64,000 nt of DNA from Enterobacter huaxiensis (GCF_003594935.2 NZ_CP043342.1:4464001-4528000), one strand, 5' to 3'. Numbered from the stretch's first letter, positions 24,870-34,690 are shown. Numbers and translations are program-made. The notes: generated from the letters alone by a model not told the origin.

Positions 24870-25874
24870 TTACCCCAGCAGGTTCTTCACCGTCGACAGC
24901 GAAATATTCCCCTGGGCCGCCAGGGCTTTCGATAGCAGACCATACTGGTTCCCGCTTTTTGCCAGCGCGCTGCTGAGCGCGCGCGATGTCTCCAGCGCCT
25001 CACGAGGGCTATAAGCGGTGGCCATATCCTGAATGCGTGATGACACGCGTTCCTGATGCTGATGTAATTTTCCCCGCTCGCGGGTAATTTGCTCCAGCGT
25101 CTGCTGAAGTTTACCGCCTGCTCCGCGCTCCCACCGGCTGCCGATCTGGCTTATCTCATCTTCGCGGCTCGCTTCCGCCCGCGGCGCCAGCAGCGTAAAC
25201 GCATCTGCCGGGAACTGCTGCCCTTCACCTCGCACGCTTAAATGCTGGCTAACCCGCGCCCAGCGGGCTTCATCCACCTGAAAAACGGCGCTGCCGTCAC
25301 CGCCTAACGCTGCGTGAATACCCAGACGTCCCAGCCCCACGTTCAGGTGAACCAACGCCTGCCGCGGCGTAGCTTCCGCCGGAATGGCAACGGCGGCAAG
25401 CTCCCGCTTGCTGCCGCCAAGCGCGAACACCAGGGTTTCTCCCGGGGTCTGTTCCAGCACTTTTTCCATTCCGGGCAGCGTAAAGTTCACTTTGCTCTTT
25501 TGCTGCAGGGTCACGTTAAAGTTACGATCGACCGTACCGCCCGAGAGCCTGCTGCGCTGCTGTAACAGGCTATTCACCGTCGCGGCCTGTTCATCACCGT
25601 TGCCGCGCATGGCCTGATGGCGTAGCACCAGCAGCTGATTTTCCGCTTCGGAAAGATAATCTTCGGCCTTCTGCACCGCCGTCAGCTGCTGGTTCAGCTG
25701 GACGTTGTAGCGCAGCGGCCGTCGTGAAAGGAGTGCAGCTTCGGGAAAAACCGGGGCGGTGCGGCGGGTTTTATCGAGCGGCTCCGCTCGCGCAACGGGC
25801 GAAGCCGCCCCCGGCGTGGTTCTGACCGGGGTTGGCGTCGTGGCTAAGGAGTTTGTTTTTAAAGCAACTTGCAT
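24870..25874 (-). CDS. lafW: LafW, putative hook-associated protein of the lateral system
   Basis: A 334-residue protein found only in lateral clusters, placed after flgL as in E. coli Flag-2 loci. The first ~50 residues are Pro/Thr/Arg-rich; the rest is mostly helical, with a C-terminal coiled region (LEQITRERGKLHQHQERVSS) and an end (SKALAAQGNISLSTVKNLLG) that resembles the termini of exported filament-type proteins. It starts 5 bp after flgL, so it is the last gene of the rod/hook operon. Biochemical role not established. Confidence 0.72.
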   Translation of the reverse strand: MQVALKTNSLATTPTPVRTTPGAASPVARAEPLDKTRRTAPVFPEAALLSRRPLRYNVQLNQQLTAVQKAEDYLSEAENQLLVLRHQAMRGNGDEQAATVNSLLQQRSRLSGGTVDRNFNVTLQQKSKVNFTLPGMEKVLEQTPGETLVFALGGSKRELAAVAIPAEATPRQALVHLNVGLGRLGIHAALGGDGSAVFQVDEARWARVSQHLSVRGEGQQFPADAFTLLAPRAEASREDEISQIGSRWERGAGGKLQQTLEQITRERGKLHQHQERVSSRIQDMATAYSPREALETSRALSSALAKSGNQYGLLSKALAAQGNISLSTVKNLLG

Positions 25875-25879
25875 AGCGA

Positions 25880-26800
25880 TTACAACATGCTGAAGAGCGA
25901 GAGCTGGCTGATCATGCTGTACGCTTTATTCGTGATTTGCACGGAGTTGGTGTACAGCTGCAGATTAATGCTGGTGGTTGCCCAGTCGGTATCGGACAGG
26001 TCGCGCACCACCTGATCGTTCGCCATGCTGACGTCCGTGTGGGCATCGCCCAGCATGGTCAGGCGGTTCTGGCGGCCGCCCAGATCGGTCAGCAGCCCGG
26101 CGACCTTATCCCTCGACTGGCCCGACAGCGTCAGCATCTCGTTAATATCGTCCTGATAATCATTTGCCGACAGCGCAGGGTCCTGCATTTTATCGCTCAG
26201 GGCCTTGAGCTTGTTAAGCATCTCCAGATCGTCGCCGTTGCCGGAAAATGCGCCAACCGCGCTGGTGTTTTCCGTCACGTTTACGCCGTTCGCGACCGTG
26301 GTTTCACGCGTGCCGCTGTTGCCCTGATAGACATATTTGCCCTGCGCCTCGTCCCAGACAACCGGCTTGGTATCGGTTTTGGTGCCGGAGAAGAGATATC
26401 CTCCGCTCTCATTTTGGGCATTCAGCGAGGCCACCAGCGAGTCGAGCATTGAAGATATTTCATTGCCGTAGCTGGCCATATCTTCATCGCTCAGCGCGCC
26501 GCCGTTCGCCGCAGAGACCAGCTTATCGTTCAGCGCAAGCAGCTGATCTTTCATGGCGGTGACGTTCGCTTCCTGGCTGGAAAGCGAACCGCTCAGGCCT
26601 TTGATATTGTTTTGATACTGCTGGATCGCCGACTGCTCGCGGTTCAACTGCACCAGACGCGTGGCCGCAACCGGATCGTCCGACGGGACGTTGATCCGTT
26701 TTTGAGTGGCCATCTGCTCCATCAGCTTGCTGATGCGCGTTCCGTTGGTGCCAAGCTGCGCCATCATGGCGTCGGAGTTATAAAGACTGCTGATTCGCAT
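25880..26800 (-). CDS. flgL: Hook-filament junction protein FlgL
   Basis: HAP3, 306 residues, the junction piece next to flagellin. It has flagellin-like termini (MRISSLYNSDAMMAQL; TSINLQLYTNSVQITNKAYS) and the motif INVPSDDPVAATRLVQLNRE. It lies between flgK and lafW in the operon that begins at flgB. Confidence 0.95.
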   Translation of the reverse strand: MRISSLYNSDAMMAQLGTNGTRISKLMEQMATQKRINVPSDDPVAATRLVQLNREQSAIQQYQNNIKGLSGSLSSQEANVTAMKDQLLALNDKLVSAANGGALSDEDMASYGNEISSMLDSLVASLNAQNESGGYLFSGTKTDTKPVVWDEAQGKYVYQGNSGTRETTVANGVNVTENTSAVGAFSGNGDDLEMLNKLKALSDKMQDPALSANDYQDDINEMLTLSGQSRDKVAGLLTDLGGRQNRLTMLGDAHTDVSMANDQVVRDLSDTDWATTSINLQLYTNSVQITNKAYSMISQLSLFSML

Positions 26801-26821
26801 AGTTATGTTCCTTAACGCCGG

Positions 26822-28192
26822 TTAAAACAGGCCTAACAGGTCGTTGAATATCTGGTTTCCGGTGGCAATCACCTTGACGTTTGACTGGTATGCCTGCATG
26901 TAGATCTGCAGGTTAATGGCCTCTTCGTCCTGATTTACCGCGCTGAGGTTATTGCGCTGAAGCTGAGCCTGGTCATAAACCCCCTGCGCGGCTTCCAGCT
27001 CGCTCTGGGATTTTTTACTGGCGATACCCACGTTCGAGATAATCGCCGCGGCGCCTTCATTGAGGCTCATGTTGCCCATTCCGCCGATATCGACCTTTTT
27101 GTTTTTCAGGTCGATTAACAGCTGCAGGTTATCGCCATTACCCTGCTCATCAGGCTTGCCGGATAACGCCAGTTCGTCGGGCTTAAGATCGTTAACCTGC
27201 AAAATTCCGGCCGGGTTGGTGAGGTCGAAGGTAAACAGCGGTTGGCCCTTATTACCATTCTTATCAAAGCCCTGCGCCAGCTGATCGTTAAACAGCGTGG
27301 CGACGGCTTCCGCCATGCCCTGCACGGAGGCCTGCATTTCGGCCAGATCGCCGGTCTCATAGTCGTACAGTGCGCCGAGCTGCCCCCCCGTCGACGGATT
27401 CAGTGAGAACGTGGTGTTGGAGAAGTTCAGGCTCAGCACCGGGTTGCCGCTGCCGTCAAGGCTGCTGCTCAGCTCGCCGGCCACTTTACCGCTCACCAGC
27501 GGCTGGCCGTTTTTCATGGCAACGGAGTAGCTGCCGGTGCTGTCTTCCGTCACCTTCACGTCGGCGTAGGTGCTCAACTGCTTCACCAGCTCGTCACGCT
27601 GGTCGCGCAGCACGTTGCTGTTGCCGCCCGTTGAGTCCATCTCCATGATTTTCTTGTTGTAATCGGCAATCCCGGCGGTCAGGCTATTGATCTGCCCCAC
27701 CATGGTGTCGCGCTGGCTGGAGATCGACGTCTTCTGGCTATTGATAAAGTCGTTCATGTTATTGAAGCGCGTCGCCAGCGAATCAGCCTGATTCAGCAGC
27801 TGCTGGCGGTTAGCTTCGCTTTCCGGCTCTTTGGTTAATGCACTTAGCGCCGAAAAGAAATCGTCCAGCCCGGTCCCGAGGCTGGTTGAATCCGTACCGA
27901 TCACCTTCTCCAGCGAACCGAGATACTGATTGTTGATGCCGTAGTAGTTGGCTTTGCTATTGCTCTGCCACACCTGGTTGGTCAGGTATTGGTCGGAAAC
28001 ACGGCGGATGCTGTCGACCTGAACGCCGGCCCCGGCGGACATCCCGCCCTGGCCCATCGTCACCACCGAGCTTTGAATAATGCCCTGACGACTATAGCCC
28101 GGCGTCAGTACGTTTGAGATGTTCATGGAGGTCACGCTCATCCCAAACTGCGCCGCCTGCAGGCCACTCCAGGCAATGTTGAACATGTTCAT
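26822..28192 (-). CDS. flgK: Hook-filament junction protein FlgK
   Basis: HAP1, 456 residues. N-terminal MFNIAWSGLQAAQFGMSVTS and ISNVLTPGYSRQ, and C-terminal LQIYMQAYQSNVKVIATGNQ with the terminal FNDLLGLF, are the conserved D0 helices of the family. It begins 3 bp after flgJ. Shorter than Salmonella FlgK (553), with the loss in the central domains. Confidence 0.95.
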   Translation of the reverse strand: MNMFNIAWSGLQAAQFGMSVTSMNISNVLTPGYSRQGIIQSSVVTMGQGGMSAGAGVQVDSIRRVSDQYLTNQVWQSNSKANYYGINNQYLGSLEKVIGTDSTSLGTGLDDFFSALSALTKEPESEANRQQLLNQADSLATRFNNMNDFINSQKTSISSQRDTMVGQINSLTAGIADYNKKIMEMDSTGGNSNVLRDQRDELVKQLSTYADVKVTEDSTGSYSVAMKNGQPLVSGKVAGELSSSLDGSGNPVLSLNFSNTTFSLNPSTGGQLGALYDYETGDLAEMQASVQGMAEAVATLFNDQLAQGFDKNGNKGQPLFTFDLTNPAGILQVNDLKPDELALSGKPDEQGNGDNLQLLIDLKNKKVDIGGMGNMSLNEGAAAIISNVGIASKKSQSELEAAQGVYDQAQLQRNNLSAVNQDEEAINLQIYMQAYQSNVKVIATGNQIFNDLLGLF

Positions 28193-28195
28193 CGA

Positions 28196-28588
28196 TTACT
28201 CCTGCCCACGGCGCATTACCGGTACGACGGGGGGCGTTAATTGCTGAGGATGTCCTTGTAAAGCGACCAAACTCTGCGTGTTCTTAAGCGACGCGCTCTC
28301 CTGCGGGCCAAGCTGGGTGATAATCATCTGCGCGATGCCCGTACTGCGCTGCGACGCAAGCTGGGAGGTAAGTTTGTCGTCGTAAAATTCCTGCATCATG
28401 CGCTGCTGCTTGCTGTCGAACGGGTTATCGTCCACCAGCGCCTGCGACGCTTTGCGCATCTCTTTCATCAGCGAGCGCAGGAACATGGCTTCAAACTGCT
28501 CGGCGGCCTGCTCCAGATTTTGCGGTTTTACCTGCCCGGTCATATCACCGGGCAGCATGGCGGCGTTAGGGGTAATGGCGTTTAACAT
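28196..28588 (-). CDS. flgJ: Rod-capping protein FlgJ without the muramidase domain
   Basis: 130 residues corresponding to the N-terminal rod-cap half of FlgJ (EQAAEQFEAMFLRSLMKEMR, DKLTSQLASQRSTGIAQMI). The C-terminal glucosaminidase/muramidase half found in the ~313-residue FlgJ of the primary enteric flagellum is absent, and the stop is followed at once by flgK, so this is a natural short form and not a frameshift. A separate wall hydrolase must be supplied; the NlpC/P60 gene at 14876-15640 is the in-locus candidate. Confidence 0.9.
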   Translation of the reverse strand: MLNAITPNAAMLPGDMTGQVKPQNLEQAAEQFEAMFLRSLMKEMRKASQALVDDNPFDSKQQRMMQEFYDDKLTSQLASQRSTGIAQMIITQLGPQESASLKNTQSLVALQGHPQQLTPPVVPVMRRGQE

Positions 28589-28597
28589 AGCGACTCC

Positions 28598-29689
28598 TTA
28601 AATGACCACCAGTTCGGCATCCAGCGCGCCCGCTTCATGCAGCGCCTGGAGGATGGCCATGGTGTCATCCGGCGATGCGCCAAGGCTGTTCAGCGTATTG
28701 ACGATGCTGCGCAGGCTGGTTCCGGCGGCCACCGTCACCATCTGCCCGCGTCCCCTGTCGACGCTGACGTCGCTCTGCGGCGTGACCACGGTTTGCCCCT
28801 GGCTGAATGCACCCGGCTGGCTGACGTTGGACGATTCACGAATGGTTACGGTCAGGTTCCCGTGGGAGACCGCGGCTGCACGCACGACCACGCCGTCGCC
28901 AATCACCACCGTGCCGGTTCTGGCGTTAAACACCACGCGAGGCGGCTGCTTGCCGGCGTTGATTTGCACATCTTCCAGCATCGACATAAAAGCCACGCGC
29001 TCGCCTGCAGACTGCGGGGCGTTAACCACCACGTTCGTGGCGCTTTGCGCCGTTGCGGTGCCTGAGCCAAAGGCGCTGTTAAGGGCGACGGCAACGCTGT
29101 TGGCGGTTTTAAAGCTCGGGCGCTTGAGGTTCAAAATCACCTGATTGTTCTGCTGAAAATCGGACGGTATTTCACGTTCAACGGAGCCGCCGTTTGGCAC
29201 GCGCCCAACGGTGGGGGTGTTAATCGTCACGCTGGAGCCGCTGTTGCCTTCGGCCTTCACGCCGCCCACCACCACGTTCCCCTGCGCCAGGGCATAGACT
29301 TCGCCATCGGCCCCGCGCAGCTGCGTCAGCAGTAACGTTCCGCCGCGCAGGCTTTTGGCATCGCCAATCGACGAGACGGTGACGTCAATCGCCTGCCCTC
29401 GCGCGTAGCCCGGCGGCAGCGTCGCGCTGATGGCAACGGCAGCGACGTTCTTCACTTTGGGATCGATTTTGGTCGGCAGCTGGACGCCAAACTGACGCAG
29501 CATGTTGGTCACCGACTGGCTGGTGAACTTCACCTGGTTCTTGTCGCCCGTGCCGTCGAGGCCCACTACCAGGCTGTAGCCCACCAGCTGGTTACCGCGC
29601 ACGCCCTGAATATCCACGACGTTGCCCAGACGCTCCGCCGTCGCGCTGCTGGTCCACAGCAGCACCAGAAATAGCATGACTTTTTGCAT
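28598..29689 (-). CDS. flgI: Flagellar P-ring protein FlgI
   Basis: Periplasmic P-ring subunit, 363 residues with a signal peptide (VMLFLVLLWTSSATA) and the conserved start of the mature part ERLGNVVDIQGVRGNQLVGY. C-terminal SPDDTMAILQALHEAGALDA is typical. The ATG at 29689 has GGAG 6 bp upstream; an ATG at 29701 overlaps flgH and lacks a site. Confidence 0.95.
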   Translation of the reverse strand: MQKVMLFLVLLWTSSATAERLGNVVDIQGVRGNQLVGYSLVVGLDGTGDKNQVKFTSQSVTNMLRQFGVQLPTKIDPKVKNVAAVAISATLPPGYARGQAIDVTVSSIGDAKSLRGGTLLLTQLRGADGEVYALAQGNVVVGGVKAEGNSGSSVTINTPTVGRVPNGGSVEREIPSDFQQNNQVILNLKRPSFKTANSVAVALNSAFGSGTATAQSATNVVVNAPQSAGERVAFMSMLEDVQINAGKQPPRVVFNARTGTVVIGDGVVVRAAAVSHGNLTVTIRESSNVSQPGAFSQGQTVVTPQSDVSVDRGRGQMVTVAAGTSLRSIVNTLNSLGASPDDTMAILQALHEAGALDAELVVI

Positions 29690-29700
29690 GGCAGACTCCA

Positions 29701-30366
29701 TTAGATTGGGAACAGCGGATGGTTAAAGAAGCGCGTCAGCCAGCCTGCGGAGTTGGCATCGCTCAGCGCGCCGCGTCCCGCATAGGAGATACGCGCGTTA
29801 GCGATACGCTGGGAAGAGACGGAGTTATCACGCTCAATATCTTCCGCACGCACCAGACCCGTCACGCGCATATATTCATCGCCCTGGTTGAGGGTCAGCC
29901 ACTTCTCACCGCGCACCGCCAGCACGCCGTTAGGCAGCACCTTATAGACCGCAACGGTGATGGCACCGCGCAGGCTGTTTTGCTGCTGCGAGGTGGCATT
30001 ACCGTTGAAGTTGCGATTGCCGTCGATCGAGCCGGAGAGCTTGTCAACAGAATGGCCGAAGGCCTCCGGGATACCGATGGAGACATCGTTTTTCTTGCCG
30101 AAGTTGGTGCGCGCCTGCTTGCTGGCCTGGGTTGACTCATCCAGCTTCACGGTCAGGATGTCGCCCACGCGATAGGCGCGGCGATCCTGCGTCAGCGACC
30201 AGTTGTAATTGGCGTTGTACAGTCCGCCGCCCTTCGTTTCGGCAGGCGGCATGGCAAAATCTTCCGGTGGCGCATAGGCCGCATCGTCTTTATGTACCAG
30301 CAGGGCCGGGCTTTCACACCCGGCCAGCAGAAGTACAAAAAAGCCGGTAACTAACTGCTTTTTCAT
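29701..30366 (-). CDS. flgH: Flagellar L-ring lipoprotein FlgH
   Basis: Outer-membrane lipoprotein of 221 residues. The signal peptide ends in the lipobox LLAGC (Cys18). Family motifs: DRRAYRVGDILTVKLDESTQ, GEKWLTLNQGDEYMRVTGLV and DANSAGWLTRFF. It forms the L-ring around the rod together with FlgI. Confidence 0.95.
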   Translation of the reverse strand: MKKQLVTGFFVLLLAGCESPALLVHKDDAAYAPPEDFAMPPAETKGGGLYNANYNWSLTQDRRAYRVGDILTVKLDESTQASKQARTNFGKKNDVSIGIPEAFGHSVDKLSGSIDGNRNFNGNATSQQQNSLRGAITVAVYKVLPNGVLAVRGEKWLTLNQGDEYMRVTGLVRAEDIERDNSVSSQRIANARISYAGRGALSDANSAGWLTRFFNHPLFPI

Positions 30367-30390
30367 TTTTCGTTCACTTCACTTCACGCA

Positions 30391-31176
30391 TTACATCTGC
30401 TGCGTGACAAACTTCATCATGTCATCTGCGGCAGAGACCATTTTGGCGTTCATCTCATAGGCGCGCTGGACGGTAATCATATCCACCATCTCTTCCACCA
30501 CCTGCACGTTGGAGCCTTCAAGCGACCCCTGTTCAAGCTGGCCTAGCGCCTCTTCGCCCGCAACGCCCTCAACCGCTTCTCCGCTGGCTGCGGTTTCGCG
30601 GTACAGATTGCCGCCGATGGCTTCAAGCCCGGCCGGGTTCACAAAATTGACCAGGGTGATCTGCCCAAGCTCAACCGGCTCCGTTTCGCCAGCCACCGTC
30701 GCGGTAACGGTGCCGTCTTTGCCGATCTGGATATCCTTCACGTTATCCGGCAGCTCGATTTGCGGTACCAGCGGCAGCCCCTGAGCGTTAGTCAGCAGGC
30801 CGTCAGGGTTCTTCTGGAAATTACCCGCGCGGGTATAGGCAATGTCGCCATCGCTGGTCTCGACCTGGAAAAAACCCTGGCCGGTGATGGCGACATCCAT
30901 CGTCTGCCCGGTGTTCTGAATATTGCCGGTTGAGAACTCTTTCTGCGTGCCGACGATTTTTACCCCGGTACCAAACTGAATGCCGGTCGGCGAGGTGTTG
31001 TTCTGATCCAGCTGACCGCCCGGCGTGCGCTGATTCTGATAAAACAGATCCGCGAACATCACGCGATCGCGCTTGAACCCGGTGGTGTTGACGTTCGCCA
31101 GATTGTTCGAGATGGCGCTCATCTTGGCGTCTTGCGCGGCAAGACCGGTTTTGCTGATCCATAAAGCGGGATTCAT
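30391..31176 (-). CDS. flgG: Distal rod protein FlgG
   Basis: 261 residues. N-terminal ALWISKTGLAAQDAKMSAIS and NNLANVNTTGFKRDRVMFAD, and C-terminal NVQVVEEMVDMITVQRAYEM are the axial-protein signatures. It follows flgF by 17 bp in the operon. Confidence 0.96.
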   Translation of the reverse strand: MNPALWISKTGLAAQDAKMSAISNNLANVNTTGFKRDRVMFADLFYQNQRTPGGQLDQNNTSPTGIQFGTGVKIVGTQKEFSTGNIQNTGQTMDVAITGQGFFQVETSDGDIAYTRAGNFQKNPDGLLTNAQGLPLVPQIELPDNVKDIQIGKDGTVTATVAGETEPVELGQITLVNFVNPAGLEAIGGNLYRETAASGEAVEGVAGEEALGQLEQGSLEGSNVQVVEEMVDMITVQRAYEMNAKMVSAADDMMKFVTQQM

Positions 31177-31193
31177 CGTTATTCCTTACTCAA

Positions 31194-31925
31194 TCAGGTA
31201 TTACGCAACAGGCGGTTGCCCGCCGTGGCCAGATCTTCCGCCGCCTTCATCATCTTGATCTGCGCTTCAAACTGTCTGTTAAGCGCAATGCTCGACACCA
31301 TCTCGCTTATCGCCGAGACGTTGGAGCTTTCAAGATGGCCCGCCACCAGCTCCACCTCTTCGGTTCGCGGGTTGATGTTGGCGTTGGTGACCATAAATCC
31401 GGCGCTGTTTTTGCTCAGCTGAGCGGCGGGAATATCGACCAGCTTGATGCGATCGACCTCCATCGGCGCGGCCACGTTGCCGTCGTCCGGGACAATCGAG
31501 ATCACCCCGTCGTCGGCAATGCTGATGGATGAAAACGGCGGGAGCACGATCGGGCCGTTATCGCCGGAGACCGGCAAACCGTCGATGGTCAGGTCCCCGT
31601 CAGGCCCCACGTCAATCTGGCCGTTGCGGGTGTAAACTTCACGGTTGCCGCTCACCAGCGCAATCAGGCCGCTGCCTTTGATCGCAACGTCCAGATCGCG
31701 TCCGGTATCACGCGTCGCGCCCGGCGTCAGGTCCACGCCGCCCTGCTGCTGCTGCACCAGAAAACGGGAGGAGTAACCCTCGCCCTGAATCTGCTGCGAC
31801 AGGGCGTTATCCAGATCGTGACGGAATCCCTGCGTGTTCACGTTCGCCAGGTTATTAGCGTGGATCTGCTGCTGCGACAGGCTGCGGTTGGCGCCGCTGA
31901 CCGCGGTATAAATTAAGTGGTCCAT
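31194..31925 (-). CDS. flgF: Proximal rod protein FlgF
   Basis: 243 residues with the axial-protein N-terminus (YTAVSGANRSLSQQQIHANN) and C-terminus (NVSAISEMVSSIALNRQFEA). Its start overlaps the flgE stop by one base. Confidence 0.95.
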   Translation of the reverse strand: MDHLIYTAVSGANRSLSQQQIHANNLANVNTQGFRHDLDNALSQQIQGEGYSSRFLVQQQQGGVDLTPGATRDTGRDLDVAIKGSGLIALVSGNREVYTRNGQIDVGPDGDLTIDGLPVSGDNGPIVLPPFSSISIADDGVISIVPDDGNVAAPMEVDRIKLVDIPAAQLSKNSAGFMVTNANINPRTEEVELVAGHLESSNVSAISEMVSSIALNRQFEAQIKMMKAAEDLATAGNRLLRNT

Positions 31926-33112
31926 TACACCGCCTGGAACAGCGCCGTCATCATGCTGTCGTTGGTGCTGATCACTTTGGTGTTGGCCTGGTAGTTACGC
32001 TGGGCGGTCATCAGCCCGACCAGCTCCGCCGTCAGGTCAACGTTAGAGCCTTCCAGCGTATTCGAGGTCAGCGCGCCCAGCAGACCCGTGCCCGGCGTAC
32101 CGGTCAGCGGTGCGCCAGAGCTGGCGGTTTGCGTCCAGGTCGTGCCGTTTTGCGACGAGAGGCCATTTGGGTTAGCAAAGGTCGCCAGAATCACCTGACC
32201 CTGCAGCAGACGTTCGCCGTTAGAGAAGGTGGCGTACACGCTGCCGTCTTTGTCGATGGTCTGCCCGGTGCGCTCGCCGGAGGCGTAGCCGTTACCGTTG
32301 TTTTTGCTGACGGAGAAATCAGAACCGAACTGCGTGGTCCCGTTGTAGCTCAGCGCCAGTTCGATCCCTTCCGCGCCGGGGATATCTGCCGTAATGTTGA
32401 CGGCACCGTTAGGCGTCTCCAGCACGCCCTGCTCGGTGAAGGTCATCTTCTGCGTGGTGCCCATATCCTGGTCATCCATGTAGTAGTGCACTTCCCACTC
32501 GTTATCGCTGGTTTTAACAAAATACTGCTTCAGCGTGTGCTCACGGCCCAGGGAGTCATACACCTGCGTGGCGTAGGTGTGGTTGTAAGAGGTTTCGTCA
32601 GTCGGATCGAAGGTGGGGTTTTTTGGCAGCTTTTCGTTGGCGTTAAGGTTGGCCGTAAAGTCGAGGGTGCTGGTGGCCTTCGCCGGAAGCGAACCGCTGC
32701 TGATGGTCAGGTTGCCGACCGTACCGGTCTGAATCACGCCGTTGGCATCAACGGGATAGCCCTGCAGATACATACCCTGATTGTTAATCAGGTTGCCAAG
32801 GCTGTCGGTCTGCATGTAGCCCGCGCGGGTGTAGGCCGTGCTGCCCGCGCTGTCGCGCATCACAAAGAAGCCGTCGCCATTGATCGCAAGGTCAAGGCTG
32901 CTGGCAGAGGAAAAGATGCTTCCGCTTTTGGAAATACTCTGGGCGATGCCGGTCACGCCCACGCCCAACGGTTGTCCTTCCGCATAGAGCGAAGCAAACT
33001 CCGCGCGGCCAGACTTAAAGCCCACGGTGCCGGAGTTGGCGATGTTGTTGGAGATCGCACCCAGCTGCTGGTTAATGGCATTCAAGCCCGAAATTGCAAT
33101 GTCAAAGCTCAT
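31925..33112 (-). CDS. flgE: Flagellar hook protein FlgE
   Basis: Hook subunit of 395 residues: N-terminal SGLNAINQQLGAISNNIANS, GTVGFKSGRAEFASLYAE, and the C-terminal NVDLTAELVGLMTAQRNYQA. The central region holds the surface domains. It follows flgD (the hook cap) by 12 bp. Confidence 0.96.
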   Translation of the reverse strand: MSFDIAISGLNAINQQLGAISNNIANSGTVGFKSGRAEFASLYAEGQPLGVGVTGIAQSISKSGSIFSSASSLDLAINGDGFFVMRDSAGSTAYTRAGYMQTDSLGNLINNQGMYLQGYPVDANGVIQTGTVGNLTISSGSLPAKATSTLDFTANLNANEKLPKNPTFDPTDETSYNHTYATQVYDSLGREHTLKQYFVKTSDNEWEVHYYMDDQDMGTTQKMTFTEQGVLETPNGAVNITADIPGAEGIELALSYNGTTQFGSDFSVSKNNGNGYASGERTGQTIDKDGSVYATFSNGERLLQGQVILATFANPNGLSSQNGTTWTQTASSGAPLTGTPGTGLLGALTSNTLEGSNVDLTAELVGLMTAQRNYQANTKVISTNDSMMTALFQAV

Positions 33113-33124
33113 AGTTGTTCCTGA

Positions 33125-33817
33125 TTAACTCATTAATCCCTTTGGGTTTTTGTCCTTCGACTGCCCAAACTGCGTAATATTGTTGTAAGCCACTTCGCCA
33201 ATGCCGGTGATGTTCAGCAGCGTTGGGCTGCCGTCGAGCGGAATGCGCACGTTGTTCACCACGCCGCCAACTTCAATCGGAACCTTGGTCTCTTCGGTAT
33301 CCGTCACCACGGAGAGGGTGTATTTCCCCTCTTTCAAGCCCAGCGCGTCAGGATCGATGTTGAAATCCACTGTCCCTTTCTCCTGCTTGCCCAGCTCAAT
33401 TTTGGTCTCGTTGCCGCTTTCATCTTTCACAATCACGGTGACGGTATTGGCGGCATGATCCAGCGTCAGGCGACCATCAATATTGGTGCTGCCGTCGGTT
33501 TCAACCGTGTCGGTCTGCACCATCACTTTTTGCCCGACCAGGTTGCCCGTGGTGAGCGTCTGAAGGTTGTCCATCAGCACGGCGTTGTTCGCCATCAGCT
33601 TTGACATGGTTTCCATCGACTGCACCTGGGTGAGCTGCGCCAGCTGGCTGACATACTCGGTACCGTCGGTAGGATTAAGCGGGTCCTGATTTTGGATCTG
33701 CGCGACCAGCAGCTGCATAAACAGGTTGTTCATGCCCGCCGCCGTGTTGTCATTCGCCGTGACGCCGCTGTCGTAGGTTGAGGTGCCGGATTGGTTCGAT
33801 ACGCCATTCACGCTCAT
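33125..33817 (-). CDS. flgD: Hook cap (scaffold) protein FlgD
   Basis: 230 residues needed for hook assembly. The conserved N-terminal block FMQLLVAQIQNQDPLNPTDG and YVSQLAQLTQVQSMETMSK identifies it; a beta-rich C-terminal half follows. Confidence 0.95.
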   Translation of the reverse strand: MSVNGVSNQSGTSTYDSGVTANDNTAAGMNNLFMQLLVAQIQNQDPLNPTDGTEYVSQLAQLTQVQSMETMSKLMANNAVLMDNLQTLTTGNLVGQKVMVQTDTVETDGSTNIDGRLTLDHAANTVTVIVKDESGNETKIELGKQEKGTVDFNIDPDALGLKEGKYTLSVVTDTEETKVPIEVGGVVNNVRIPLDGSPTLLNITGIGEVAYNNITQFGQSKDKNPKGLMS

Positions 33818-33820
33818 GTG

Positions 33821-34246
33821 TTACGCCTCTCCAAGACGCAGCAGGCTCTGCTGCATGCTTTTTACATTGTTAAGAACATCGACGTTGGTTTCGAAGTTAC
33901 GCGACGCGGACATCATGTCGGCCATCTCCTCCACCACGTTGACGTCCGGGTACCAGACGTAACCGTCCGCATTTGCCATCGGGTGATGCGGTTCGTAGCG
34001 CTGCACGGCATTGCCCGTCGAGACAACGTCCAGAACCTGAACGCGTGCGCCGGTCAGCGCCTTGTCGCTCATCAGCTGGTCGTTCTGATACACCGCGGCA
34101 AAGACCGGGCGGCGCGCTTTGTACACATTACCTTCATCCACCGCCGGGGTTTCGGCGTTGGCGAGGTTACTGGCGATGGTGTTCAGGCGGACGGTTTGCG
34201 CCGTCATCGCCGAACCCGAAACGCGGTAAATATCGCTAAAAGCCAT
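33821..34246 (-). CDS. flgC: Proximal rod protein FlgC
   Basis: 141 residues: FSDIYRVSGSAMTAQTVRLN, TIASNLANAETPAVDEGNVY and VVEEMADMMSASRNFETNVD. It follows flgB by 19 bp. Confidence 0.95.
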   Translation of the reverse strand: MAFSDIYRVSGSAMTAQTVRLNTIASNLANAETPAVDEGNVYKARRPVFAAVYQNDQLMSDKALTGARVQVLDVVSTGNAVQRYEPHHPMANADGYVWYPDVNVVEEMADMMSASRNFETNVDVLNNVKSMQQSLLRLGEA

Positions 34247-34265
34247 TTTTCGTCACCTGATTCAA

Positions 34266-34616
34266 TTACTTACCTTCAATTGCTTTTTTCAGGCCGGTGA
34301 ATTTCATGTTTAAAAACGCCAGGCTCATCTGATAGTCCTGCACGTTTTTTGAAAACTCCGCCTGCTCCACGTCCAGCGCAACGGTGTTGCCGTCCGAGGA
34401 GGGTTGATACGGCACGCGATACATCTCCTGCGGCGCAGTCCCGGGAAAGAAATCCCGCTGTGAACGTTGCATCTCCGCGGCAAAATCAATATCTTTAGCC
34501 TGGAAATTGGGGGTATCGACGTTAGCCAGATTTGCTGAAAGCAGTTCCGCCCTGGAAAGTCGAAGTGCTACAGCCTGCGGATGAACGCCCAATGCCTTAT
34601 CAAAAGTAATACTCAC
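34266..34616 (-). CDS. flgB: Proximal rod protein FlgB
   Basis: 116 residues, first gene of the leftward rod/hook operon (flgBCDEFGHIJKL-lafW). It has ALRLSRAELLSANLANVDTP and NFQAKDIDFAAEM. A sigma-54 promoter at 34675-34690 lies ~60 bp upstream. Confidence 0.95.
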   Translation of the reverse strand: MSITFDKALGVHPQAVALRLSRAELLSANLANVDTPNFQAKDIDFAAEMQRSQRDFFPGTAPQEMYRVPYQPSSDGNTVALDVEQAEFSKNVQDYQMSLAFLNMKFTGLKKAIEGK

Positions 34617-34674
34617 AGCTCACTCCTTTCTGATGATGGACACCTGCGATAGTCCGTGTTGCTACAGCATTTAA

Positions 34675-34690
34675 AGCAACTATCGTGCCA
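34675..34690 (-). promoter_or_regulatory. Sigma-54 promoter of the flgB operon
   Basis: Leftward: TGGCACGATAGTTGCT, a full match to TGGCACRNNNNTTGCW and almost identical to the fliD site. It lies in the flgB/flgA divergent gap. Confidence 0.92.

Noticed and set aside
28196..28588. FlgJ truncated by frameshift
   Set aside because: flgK starts 3 bp after the stop and no leftover glucosaminidase sequence is present in any frame, so the short form is natural.
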